A stretch of 43,348 nt of DNA, from assembly GCF_009711345.1 (NCBI RefSeq), contig NZ_SMMA01000065.1:1-43348 (forward strand), given 5' to 3'. The stretch is from Pseudovibrio flavus (GTDB lineage Bacteria; Pseudomonadota; Alphaproteobacteria; Rhizobiales; Stappiaceae). Positions within the stretch are counted from its first letter, which is position 1, and each line of letters begins with the position of its first letter. Both the position numbers and the translations under genes were made by a program. Of the stretch, positions 36,440-43,348 are shown piece after piece. Under the pieces are notes generated by a model, which saw only the letters and a program-made list of their open reading frames with translations, was not told the DNA's origin and did no database searches.

Positions 36440-36886
36440 TTAAAGCGGAACATCTATATCAACTCTTGAGGGAACTTTAACAGTTGCTTCCCCTTCAAGA
36501 ACCAGAGTTTCGCCCGTAAAGCACTCGCAGCGTAAAGTGGCATGACACTTTTCAACGCGAAGGTCGGTTACTGTAACCTTCACCAATACATCATCGCCGA
36601 TGTAAACAGGTGCTTTGAACTTAAGACTTTGGGAAAGATAGATGGCACCCGGACCCGGTAAGCGGGTGCCAAGAATAGCGGAAATCAGGCTGGCTGTATA
36701 AAGCCCGTGAGCGATACGGTTCTTGAAAGGTGTTTTTGCGGCAAAATGCTCTGAAAGATGGATGGGATTACGATCCCCTGAAACCTCGGCAAAACCAACA
36801 ATGTCTTGAGCGCTAATATGCTTGGTAAACGCTTCTTCCATTCCAATATGAAGGTCTTCAAATGCGAGGGTGCGCAACTGCAACAT
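36440..36886 (-). CDS. MaoC-like (R)-enoyl-CoA hydratase
   Basis: 148 aa from the ATG at 36886. Hotdog fold with hydratase 2 signature: FAEVSGDRNPIHLSEHFA (catalytic Asp and His), then FKNRIAHGLYTASLISAILGTRLPG. Adds water to 2-enoyl-CoA to give (R)-3-hydroxyacyl-CoA; PhaJ-like linkage to polyhydroxyalkanoate is possible but no pha genes are here. In a run of minus-strand genes with ribF. Confidence 0.9.
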   Translation of the reverse strand: MLQLRTLAFEDLHIGMEEAFTKHISAQDIVGFAEVSGDRNPIHLSEHFAAKTPFKNRIAHGLYTASLISAILGTRLPGPGAIYLSQSLKFKAPVYIGDDVLVKVTVTDLRVEKCHATLRCECFTGETLVLEGEATVKVPSRVDIDVPL

Positions 36887-37157
36887 GCGGACTGCCCCTT
36901 ATAATATCCTTAAAACTGCAAAATCCTGTTAAGAATAAACTAGCCTTAAGGTTTTGGACAACTAAGCAGATAGAATAGCCCGCTGCATTGTAAAATTAAC
37001 CTAACCTTTAACTAGGGAGGTTAATTCTGCCATGTGAGTGGGGTCATGTCTGAGATTTTGCCGATAGCTCTGAGAGCGTAAATTGGCCTATCCAGTTTGA
37101 TTTAGTTTTGCTTGTAAGTTTTGGGCGATCGGTCCAGACCTAGGTATGGAGTTTTAC

Positions 37158-37541
37158 ATGGCTGTCGATCTTCAGATGCCAATCTTGGTAGTCGATGATT
37201 ATAAGACCATGATTAGGATTATTCGTAATCTTTTGAAGCAGTTAGGCTTTAATGACATCGACGACGCAGCTGACGGTCAGGAAGCTTACGAGAAGATGAA
37301 GCAGCGCCGTTATGGCTTGGTAATTTCCGACTGGAATATGGAGCCTGTGACCGGTTACGAACTGTTGAAACAGGTGCGTCAGGACCCTGCGCTCTGCAAG
37401 ACGCCGTTCATCATGGTAACGGCCGAATCAAAGACCGAAAACGTTATTGCCGCTAAGAAGGCTGGCGTTAACAACTACATCGTGAAGCCGTTTAACGCAC
37501 AGACGTTGAAGGGCAAAATCGAAGCGGTTTTTGCTGATTAA
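37158..37541 (+). CDS. cheY: CheY-like single-domain response regulator
   Basis: 127 aa from the ATG at 37158, with GGAG 6 bases upstream; an ATG at 37146 is less likely. Receiver only: acidic pair Asp13-Asp14 (VVDDYKTM), phospho-acceptor Asp58 (ISDWNMEPVTG), Thr88 (MVTAESKTEN), switch Tyr107 and Lys110 (NNYIVKPFNAQT). Family knowledge: CheY-P binds FliM of the flagellar motor. It is followed 124 bp later by a CheZ-like gene on the same strand, a plausible dephosphorylation pair. A 260-bp gap upstream probably holds the promoter. Confidence 0.94.
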   Translation: MAVDLQMPILVVDDYKTMIRIIRNLLKQLGFNDIDDAADGQEAYEKMKQRRYGLVISDWNMEPVTGYELLKQVRQDPALCKTPFIMVTAESKTENVIAAKKAGVNNYIVKPFNAQTLKGKIEAVFAD

Positions 37542-37572
37542 TCTGTTTTCCTAGGAAAGCGATTTTAACTGA

Positions 37573-37634
37573 CTTACGGGCGGTCGCGCTATTTTGTGCG
37601 GCCGAATGCTAGCCCTTTGTCTGCTGCCCGTAAG
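37573..37634 (+). promoter_or_regulatory. Long hairpin in the cheY-cheZ gap
   Basis: CTTACGGGC (37573-37581) and GCCCGTAAG (37626-37634) pair perfectly; inside, GGTCGCGC (37582-37589) pairs with GTGCGGCC (37596-37603) using two G-T pairs around a 6-nt loop. No T-run follows the outer stem. It lies between the cheY stop and the cheZ-like start and could act on stability or coupling of the two genes. Confidence 0.55.
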
Positions 37635-37665
37635 CGGTCCACAACATGAATTGTGAGATAGTGCT

Positions 37666-38313
37666 ATGGAGGCATTAGAAAAAATCGACCTTCAAAACGT
37701 CATTGAGTTCTTGGAGGAAAACAGGAACCGCACCTCGGAAGTTTCTCTAAACGACGTGATGCGGCTGGCCGAAGTTATGGCCGACTCTCTCTCTGAAGTT
37801 GTTATGGAAACAAAGCCTGACATAACTGAAGAGATGATGGCGATTGCCTTCGAGATTGCCCGCATGAAGCAGGAAATCAAGAAGCTGCGTGTTTCTGATA
37901 TGAAGCACAGCCGTATTCCTGAAGCAGGGCAAGAGCTTGATGCGATTGTTAATGCGACGGAAGAGGCAACAAACACCATTATGGAAGCGGCTGAGTCTAT
38001 TATGGCGGCCGATCCAAGTGATATCGAAGCCTACCAGCAAACCGTAAATGCTCAGGTGATGGAAATTTTTGAAGCCTGCGCGTTTCAGGACATCACAGGT
38101 CAGCGCATTTCCCGTGTTATCTCAACGCTCAACTTCATTGATGATCGCGTAAGCGAGTTTATCGAGCAAGTTCGTCTACGTCCTGAAGAGGAAGTGGATG
38201 AGGGGCCAGAGGAAACTGCGGAAGAAAAGCGTGCGCGTGAGCTTATCTTGCATGGTCCGCAGCTTGATGGCCAGGGCGTAAGCCAAGACGATATCGACAA
38301 ACTATTCGGATAA
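37666..38313 (+). CDS. cheZ: CheZ-like CheY-phosphatase (second copy)
   Basis: 215 aa from the ATG at 37666 (weak GAGATAG upstream). Helical protein with the CheZ catalytic segment EACAFQDITGQRISRVI: Asp142 and Gln146, numbered almost as in E. coli CheZ (143/147). C-terminus VSQDDIDKLFG again resembles the CheY-binding tail. Shares RISxVxSTLxFxxxRV with the copy at 997-1743, but the N-terminal halves differ, so they are old paralogues. Located directly after cheY, suggesting this is the CheY-P phosphatase for that protein. Confidence 0.88.
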   Translation: MEALEKIDLQNVIEFLEENRNRTSEVSLNDVMRLAEVMADSLSEVVMETKPDITEEMMAIAFEIARMKQEIKKLRVSDMKHSRIPEAGQELDAIVNATEEATNTIMEAAESIMAADPSDIEAYQQTVNAQVMEIFEACAFQDITGQRISRVISTLNFIDDRVSEFIEQVRLRPEEEVDEGPEETAEEKRARELILHGPQLDGQGVSQDDIDKLFG

Positions 38314-38496
38314 CGAACGCTAAAGTGTTCTGCATAGGTGCCGCAGCTTGCCTGCGAAGAAAGTGGCCGCTAAAGAGCCGCACAGCAGAACCCTTAGCCG
38401 CTCTTCGGTTTTAAGTGCGAGATAGGGCCTCGTGCCATGAACCCGAAGCCTACCTGCATAGGTTAAAGCTTGTGCTGCCAGTAAAGGACAGGGGCT

Positions 38497-39363
38497 TTAC
38501 CAGCGCAAAGATGGCAGTAACGCAGCCGCGTTCATGCCTTCCTGCTTAAACCGCTCTTCCACCTTCCCAATATCCGGATTATCGACGCTGCCATATTCCA
38601 GAGCGTGAATGCCGTTGCTGATGAAGAGTACCGGAATATCCATCGCGTTCGCGCCCTTGATATCGGTTGGCATGCCATCACCAATGGCAAGAACACGATC
38701 TTTGGCGACAGGCTTTCCTGCAAGCTCGTTGATTTTTGCAAGCGCTGCATCGTAGATCGGCGCGAAAGGCTTACCCATAATCAGGGTCTTGCCGCCCATT
38801 TGCGCGTAAAGGCGCGCGAGAGAACCGGCGCACCAGACGAGTTTTTCTCCTTCGTGGGAAACAATATCCGGATTGGCGCAGACAAAGGTGAGATCACGAG
38901 CCAATAGACGCTCGAATAGAGGGCGGTAGTCTTCCGGCTCTTCAGCATTGCGGTTGTTTAAGGCTGTGCAGACGATCACTTCCCCGGTCTCTTCATCGCA
39001 GATTTCGTAGGAAAGCCCACGAAACAGTGACCGGTTTCGCTCTGGTCCGATGTGATAGATTTTCGGCTCTGGCTGCTTTTCCAGATCAGCGCGAACCACA
39101 TCGCCAGATGTGACAATGGCATCGAAGCTGTCACGGGTGATACCCATGGAAGCTAGGTGTTCTTCTATAGCATGGTTCGGCCTTGGTGCATTGGTGAGCA
39201 GTACAACGGGCTTTCCCGTTTCTTCTCTATACCGCTGCAGGGCATCCTTGGCAGGTTCGAAAGCGCTCAAACCGTTATGCAGCACGCCCCATACATCGCA
39301 AAGGAGAGCGTCATATTGCTCTGCAATCTGGGACACTCCGTGAATGACAGGAATCTGGGGCAT
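38497..39363 (-). CDS. HAD-IIA family hydrolase (TIGR01459 type)
   Basis: 288 aa from the ATG at 39363 (AGGA about 10 bases upstream); the frame stays open further upstream into mutL on the other strand, but that part is not family-like. Motifs: ALLCDVWGVLHNG (I), VLLTNAPRPN (II), LIMGKPFAPIYDAAL (III) and RVLAIGDGMPTDIKGANAMDI (IV). Cap 2 is in the middle (TSGDVVRADLEK to FVCANPDIV). Resembles NagD/pyridoxal-phosphatase-like enzymes; the substrate is unknown. It is a regular neighbour of ribF in Alphaproteobacteria, here separated from it by maoC and the inserted cheY-cheZ. Confidence 0.9.
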   Translation of the reverse strand: MPQIPVIHGVSQIAEQYDALLCDVWGVLHNGLSAFEPAKDALQRYREETGKPVVLLTNAPRPNHAIEEHLASMGITRDSFDAIVTSGDVVRADLEKQPEPKIYHIGPERNRSLFRGLSYEICDEETGEVIVCTALNNRNAEEPEDYRPLFERLLARDLTFVCANPDIVSHEGEKLVWCAGSLARLYAQMGGKTLIMGKPFAPIYDAALAKINELAGKPVAKDRVLAIGDGMPTDIKGANAMDIPVLFISNGIHALEYGSVDNPDIGKVEERFKQEGMNAAALLPSLRW

Positions 39364-39547
39364 ACGTTTTGAGTCCTTGGGAACAAGCAGGTAGGAGACT
39401 TGCAATGCGCAGACCGTTAGGCCAAACACAAAACATGCGGGTAAACGTCTACAAATCGTAGGTTTGAACACCATTCTCTTAGGGCAGGTGATAGGTCTTT
39501 GTCCAGAGACCGTTTGCACCAACGAGCCGCTGCAACTTGGAGACACC

Positions 39548-41481
39548 ATGAGAGTTAGACAGCTCAGCGATACCACAATTAACAAAATTGCAGCGGGCGA
39601 GGTAATCGAGCGCCCTGCAAGTGTAATCAAAGAGTTGGTTGAAAACGCGGTGGATGCGGGAGCGACCCGTATTGAAGTGGTAACGGCTGCTGGTGGTAAA
39701 ACCTTGATGCGCGTGACCGACAACGGATCGGGCATGACGCATGAGGATTTGGCCCTTGCTGTGCGCCGCCACTGTACCTCCAAGCTGCCTGAAGACGACC
39801 TAATGAACATCCGCACCATGGGTTTTCGTGGTGAAGCGCTGCCGTCTATCGGCTCTATCGCCCGTCTGACCATCACAACGGCCCATGAGAGCGAAGAGCA
39901 TGCATGGAAGATTGATGTAGAAGGCGGTCAGACCGGTGATCCCGAGCCGACTTCGTTTAACCGCGGTACCCGTGTTGAGGTGCGCGATCTCTTCTTCTCC
40001 GTTCCTGCCCGATTAAAGTTTCTAAAGACAGACCGCGCTGAAGCCTCTGCTATTACGGATGTTATCAAGCGTGTGGCGCTGGCAAACCCGAACGTGCGCT
40101 TTTCTCTGTCCGGTTCCGACCGCCGTACGCTGGACTATCCAGCTTGCACTGGCGAGAACGCTCATCTTGCTCGCATCGGGCAGATCTTGGGTCCCGACTT
40201 CACAGAGAACGCCTTGGAAATTAACGCCGAGAGGGAAGGGGTACGCCTAACAGGCTTTGCCGGCTTGCCGACCTTCCACCGTGCGAACTCCCAGAACCAG
40301 TTCTTCTTCGTAAATGGTCGTCCAGTGCGCGATAAAATGCTGCTGGGAGCACTGAAGGGCGCGTACTCCGACGTTTTGGCGCGAGATCGCTACCCTGTTG
40401 CGGTTCTTTCCATTGATCTCGACCCGCACCATGTGGACGTAAACGTGCATCCTGCCAAGGCTGATGTGCGCTTTAGGGATGGTCAGCTCGTACGCGGTTT
40501 GCTGATTGGTGCGCTCCGCCACGCCTTTGTGGTGGCAGGGCACCGTGCATCCTCCGCCAATACCCAAGCGGCTATGAATAGTTTCCGGCCAATGGGCGGT
40601 GCGGCGCAAAACATGCGCACGCATAGCGGTGTGTCCTCAAGCGGATATACGCCGCCACGCACTGAAAATAGGAACTACGACTGGCAGCGCTCTGAAAGCA
40701 GGCCTGTTGGTGAACCTGAGGCTATGCACGGCTTCAACGAGCATCAGAGTGAATTCGTGATGCCCATGGAGCCATCCGGTTCAAGCGGGCTTTCATTTGA
40801 TTTTGGTGCGTCGGAAGCAGGAACCCAGCATCAGAGTTTCGTTCAGCCATCTGCAGATGCGCGGGCGTTTGACGAAATTAGAGATGATGTCGAGGCGCTG
40901 GCAAATCCGCTGGGCGCTGCACGGGCGCAGATCCACGAGACTTACATTATTGCCCAGACTGAAGATGGTATTGTCATCGTCGATCAGCACGCAGCCCACG
41001 AACGTCTTGTTTATGAACGCCTTAAAGAGCACTCGCCCAAAACGCGGTGCCGCGCCAGATGCTTCTAATTCCAGAAGTCGTTGAGATGCCCGAAGATGAT
41101 GTCGGAGCCTTGGATGAACGCGCTGCCGAGCTTGAAGAGCTTGGCCTAGTTCTGGAGCGCTTTGGTCCGGGAGCGGTTATTGTTCGCGAAATTCCGGCAA
41201 TGCTAAAGAATTTGGCGATCAAAAAACTCGTGCGCGATCTGGCAGATGACTTTGTTGAATGGGAAAGTTCATCCCGACTGCGCGATAAGCTGGATCATGT
41301 CGCCGCTACTATGGCTTGCCACGGCTCTGTGCGTTCTGGTCGGCGTATGCGCTCTGAGGAAATGGATGCGCTGTTGCGGGAAATGGAGGCGACGCCGCTT
41401 TCCGGTCAGTGCAACCATGGTCGCCCGACTTGGATCAAGCTCAAACTCACAGACATCGAACGGTTGTTCGGAAGAGACTAG
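39548..41481 (+). pseudogene. mutL: DNA mismatch repair protein MutL, broken by one frameshift
   Basis: From the ATG at 39548 the reading frame is normal for about 500 residues: IAAGEVIERPASVIKELVENAVDAGA, MRVTDNGSGM, MGFRGEALPSIGS (ATPase box) and the endonuclease motif DQHAAHERLVYE. Around 41029-41030 (AAAGAGCACTCG) a single base appears lost: the expected codons for K-E-A-L-A-Q need AAAGAGGCACTCG. The frame then ends at 41068, while the rest of MutL ([41 protein letters not shown]) continues in the next frame to 41481. Restored it would be about 644 aa, the normal length. Either a real mutation or a sequencing error. Confidence 0.85.
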
Positions 41482-41493
41482 AGGCGCTGCCTT

Positions 41494-41517
41494 TAGCTAA
41501 ATTTGCTAATTTAGCTA
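41494..41517 (+). terminator. AT-rich hairpin after mutL
   Basis: TAGCTAAAT (41494-41502), 6-nt loop, ATTTAGCTA (41509-41517) is a perfect 9-bp stem 13 bp after the mutL stop, followed by GTTCTTG. It is AT-rich with only a weak T-run, so termination is not certain. Confidence 0.45.
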
Positions 41518-41606
41518 GTTCTTGATGGAAGGGCGCCGAAGGTGAGGCCTGTAGGCCCATGTCCAGAGCGCTACTACCCAGCCGCACACTCTAGCAGCCA
41601 ATAAAA

Positions 41607-41680
41607 AAGCCCCGTTAAGGGCCTCATTGAAATACTGCTTCTAAACGTTTTCGACCGCGCCTTGTGAAAGGCGCGGTCGA
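41607..41680 (-). terminator. Porin 3' hairpins and terminator
   Basis: Directly after the porin stop on the minus strand is a perfect 11-bp hairpin, TCGACCGCGCC/GGCGCGGTCGA (41651-41680, 8-nt loop) with no T-run, and then a weaker hairpin GCCC/GGGC followed by six T (about 41605-41632) that acts as the likely terminator. The first hairpin may protect the porin mRNA. Confidence 0.7.
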
Positions 41681-41699
41681 CGGGTTCTAAGTAGTGGCC

Positions 41700-42956
41700 T
41701 CAGAAGTCCCTTTGAGCACGGATCACGACGATAACTTCATCACGCTCTGTGAGGCGGGTATCGCGTGTCTTGATGTCGGTGTAGTCGATGTAACGGTATT
41801 CGATTTCTGTACCGATTTCGAAACCATCAACCGGGGTCCAGCCGATTTTACCGATTACGTCGAACTGATCGATGTCTGGAAGACGGTCGAAGTCAGCCTG
41901 AGCGTAAGAAGCCTGGAACGCTGTGTTCCACTCTGGGGTCCATTCGGTGTAGATACCACCTTCAATCGACCATGCTTCGGTCATGCCATCACCGCGCTTA
42001 ACGGTTCCGGTTGTTGTAGAAGCATCAGTCGGGATGCGGAAGTTGGTTGTACCGATGGCAATCGCCCGCTGATCCCAGCTGGAGTTCACGTAGTCGATTG
42101 CGCCCTGACCGTAGTCACCCTGAAGGGCGAACTGGCTGTCACCAAGCCAACCGAGGTTAACTTCAACACCGGCACCGATTGCCCAGCCCACATCACCAGA
42201 ACCTAGAGAGTCAAGGTAACGGACTTCGGAGATCGCACCCATGATCTGAGCACTACCCCAACCTTGGTCAACGCGGAAGTTCAAGACCAAGCTAGGCCAA
42301 CGAGTGCCGCCATAACCTTGAGCAAAGCCGGTTGAGTTCAGGTAAGTACCTGCGAAGAGGTTTTCGTTGCGGAAGGAACGATCTTCAATCGCCAGAGAGG
42401 AGGAGAAGCCGTTGCCGAAGTCCGCTGTATAACCCGCAACCCATGTCTTACGGTCAGAGTAAGCTACGGTGTTGATGGAGCCATATGCATAACCGGTCCA
42501 GAAGTCGAAGAACGACTGGGTCCGACCAACAGTTAGGCCGCCGAACTGGATGAATGCACCGTCAAGTGTCGTACCGACTGCGGAGGACAGGATAGAGCCA
42601 GCTGGTTGCGTATCAGATGTCCAATAAACATCGATATAGGCACGCAGGAGGCCATATTCAGTCTGAGTACGAGCATCCATTCTCAGGTATGCACGACCGC
42701 GGGTTTCGGTACCGTTCAGATCACGATCTGTCCAGCCATTTGGTTCACTACCGAAGTTGCGGAAGCGGTATTCAGCACGAACACGGCCTCTGATCCGCAA
42801 GCAGGTATCAGTACCAGGAATGAAGAAGTAGCCTCGACCGTAGGCGTCACAAATCTGAACGTATTCTACTGGTTCCGGTGCAACAGGGAGATCAGCTGCA
42901 TAGACCGGAGAGGCACCCATTAGAAGCGCTGCCGCGCCTTGAATTAATTTGCGCAT
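41700..42956 (-). CDS. Outer-membrane porin (Porin_2 family, Omp2b/RopA-like)
   Basis: 418 aa from the ATG at 42956 with AGGAG about 8 bases upstream. Signal peptide: KLIQGAAALLMGASPVYAADL. The mature N-terminus VEYVQICDAYGRGYFFIPGT has two Cys of the Hyphomicrobiales porin pattern (CDAYG and TCLRIRGRVRAEY) and the C-terminus ends in EVIVVIRAQRDF with a terminal Phe, as outer-membrane beta-barrels do. Alternating strands and the GGLTVGRTQSFFDF segment are typical. Family knowledge: a trimeric 16-stranded general porin, one of the most abundant proteins. Single gene with a long 5' region. Confidence 0.95.
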   Translation of the reverse strand: MRKLIQGAAALLMGASPVYAADLPVAPEPVEYVQICDAYGRGYFFIPGTDTCLRIRGRVRAEYRFRNFGSEPNGWTDRDLNGTETRGRAYLRMDARTQTEYGLLRAYIDVYWTSDTQPAGSILSSAVGTTLDGAFIQFGGLTVGRTQSFFDFWTGYAYGSINTVAYSDRKTWVAGYTADFGNGFSSSLAIEDRSFRNENLFAGTYLNSTGFAQGYGGTRWPSLVLNFRVDQGWGSAQIMGAISEVRYLDSLGSGDVGWAIGAGVEVNLGWLGDSQFALQGDYGQGAIDYVNSSWDQRAIAIGTTNFRIPTDASTTTGTVKRGDGMTEAWSIEGGIYTEWTPEWNTAFQASYAQADFDRLPDIDQFDVIGKIGWTPVDGFEIGTEIEYRYIDYTDIKTRDTRLTERDEVIVVIRAQRDF

Positions 42957-43348
42957 AGTCCGACTCCTGAATAGGGGACACTAACCCCCCACTAAAAGTT
43001 TATTGACACAATTACTAAGTAATGACTTTATGAATGTCATATCTGTACTTGGGTTTTATTCAAAAACGCGAATTCCCTGACGTCATTGATTGCATTCGAC
43101 TCGAACTTTATCAACTGAAACGCAGAAAATAACGCAGAGTTATGGGGACGGTTGGCAAAGTTGTTTCATTCCTGCAACGGTTTTGTTGGAAACTACGTAA
43201 TCGTTACAAGTAAAAAATAAGGGCGAAGCTGTGGGAATTAAGGCCTTGTTATTGTTGGTTTACAGCTTCTTACACTCGCTGATTTGAATCATGCGCCGAT
43301 TTGGGAAAACATTAGTTCTGGCGATCAGGGGTGATTTGGTCGTTTATG
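42957..43348. promoter_or_regulatory. Porin upstream region with operator-like palindromes
   Basis: 392 bp to the window edge without an open frame I can support. Two neighbouring palindromes stand out: ATTACT-A-AGTAAT (43011-43023) and ATGAC-N9-GTCAT (43022-43040). Both lie 55-85 bp before the porin start and may be operator sites or overlap the promoter. The far part (43200-43348) shows nothing clear. Confidence 0.4.

Noticed and set aside
39364..39876. N-terminal extension of the HAD-IIA gene
   Set aside because: The family starts at 39363; the extension overlaps mutL on the other strand and is not family-like.
41020..41040. Programmed -1 frameshifting in mutL
   Set aside because: The junction (CTT AAA GAG CAC) does not form an X-XXY-YYZ slippery heptamer and no clear stimulatory structure is seen; a lost base is simpler.

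Overview
The window reads as chromosome of a marine-type alphaproteobacterium of the order Hyphomicrobiales, perhaps near Pseudovibrio/Stappia (the genus is a guess from moderate GC content and gene style). Support comes from the Omp2b/RopA-type porin, the hisS-hisZ-hisG block, a TipF-like degenerate EAL protein, an HrcA/CIRCE-controlled groESL operon, and the order ribF / ileS / lspA / DUF3035-like lipoprotein / two M16 peptidases. I see no phage, insertion sequence, CRISPR array, tRNA or rRNA.

Layout. 1-2560: truncated L,D-transpeptidase (-), a CheZ-like protein (+) and 3-methyladenine DNA glycosylase Tag (+). 2586-6265: hisS-hisZ-hisG (-), joining histidyl-tRNA synthetase, its paralogue HisZ and the first enzyme of histidine synthesis. 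6499-10040: three-gene envelope-sugar cassette (+): a GT2 polyprenyl-phosphate glycosyltransferase with GtrA domain, an ArnT-like GT39 membrane glycosyltransferase, and a ChbG/YdjC-family protein that has lost its metal ligands. 10254-17050: a Crp-like regulator, thioesterase YciA, CurA-like oxidoreductase, secreted MsrA, NAD(P)-binding and HAD proteins, and three unrecognised proteins. 17243-19390: groES-groEL with CIRCE and promoter. 19559-25361: exported protein, sigma-54 activator, membrane/repeat-type protein, TipF-like EAL protein. 25388-36886: maoC, ribF, two tandem EamA transporters, ileS, lspA, lipoprotein, M16 pair (all -). 37158-38313: cheY and a second cheZ-like gene (+). 38497-41481: HAD-IIA phosphatase (-) and mutL (+), the latter broken by a one-base frameshift. 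41700-42956: porin (-) with a long upstream region.

The items most worth a second look are the degenerate ChbG-like protein in its NaxD/FlmK-like setting, with an 11-bp hairpin directly before its start; the frameshift in mutL; the heavily structured ileS upstream region (32818-33123), which may hold a leader RNA and/or a small RNA; a 79-bp nested palindrome at 12594-12672; the two CheZ-like proteins sharing a FliM-like C-terminal tail; and the HisG with a C-terminal extension next to hisZ. Many intergenic regions hold perfect inverted repeats that are not terminators.
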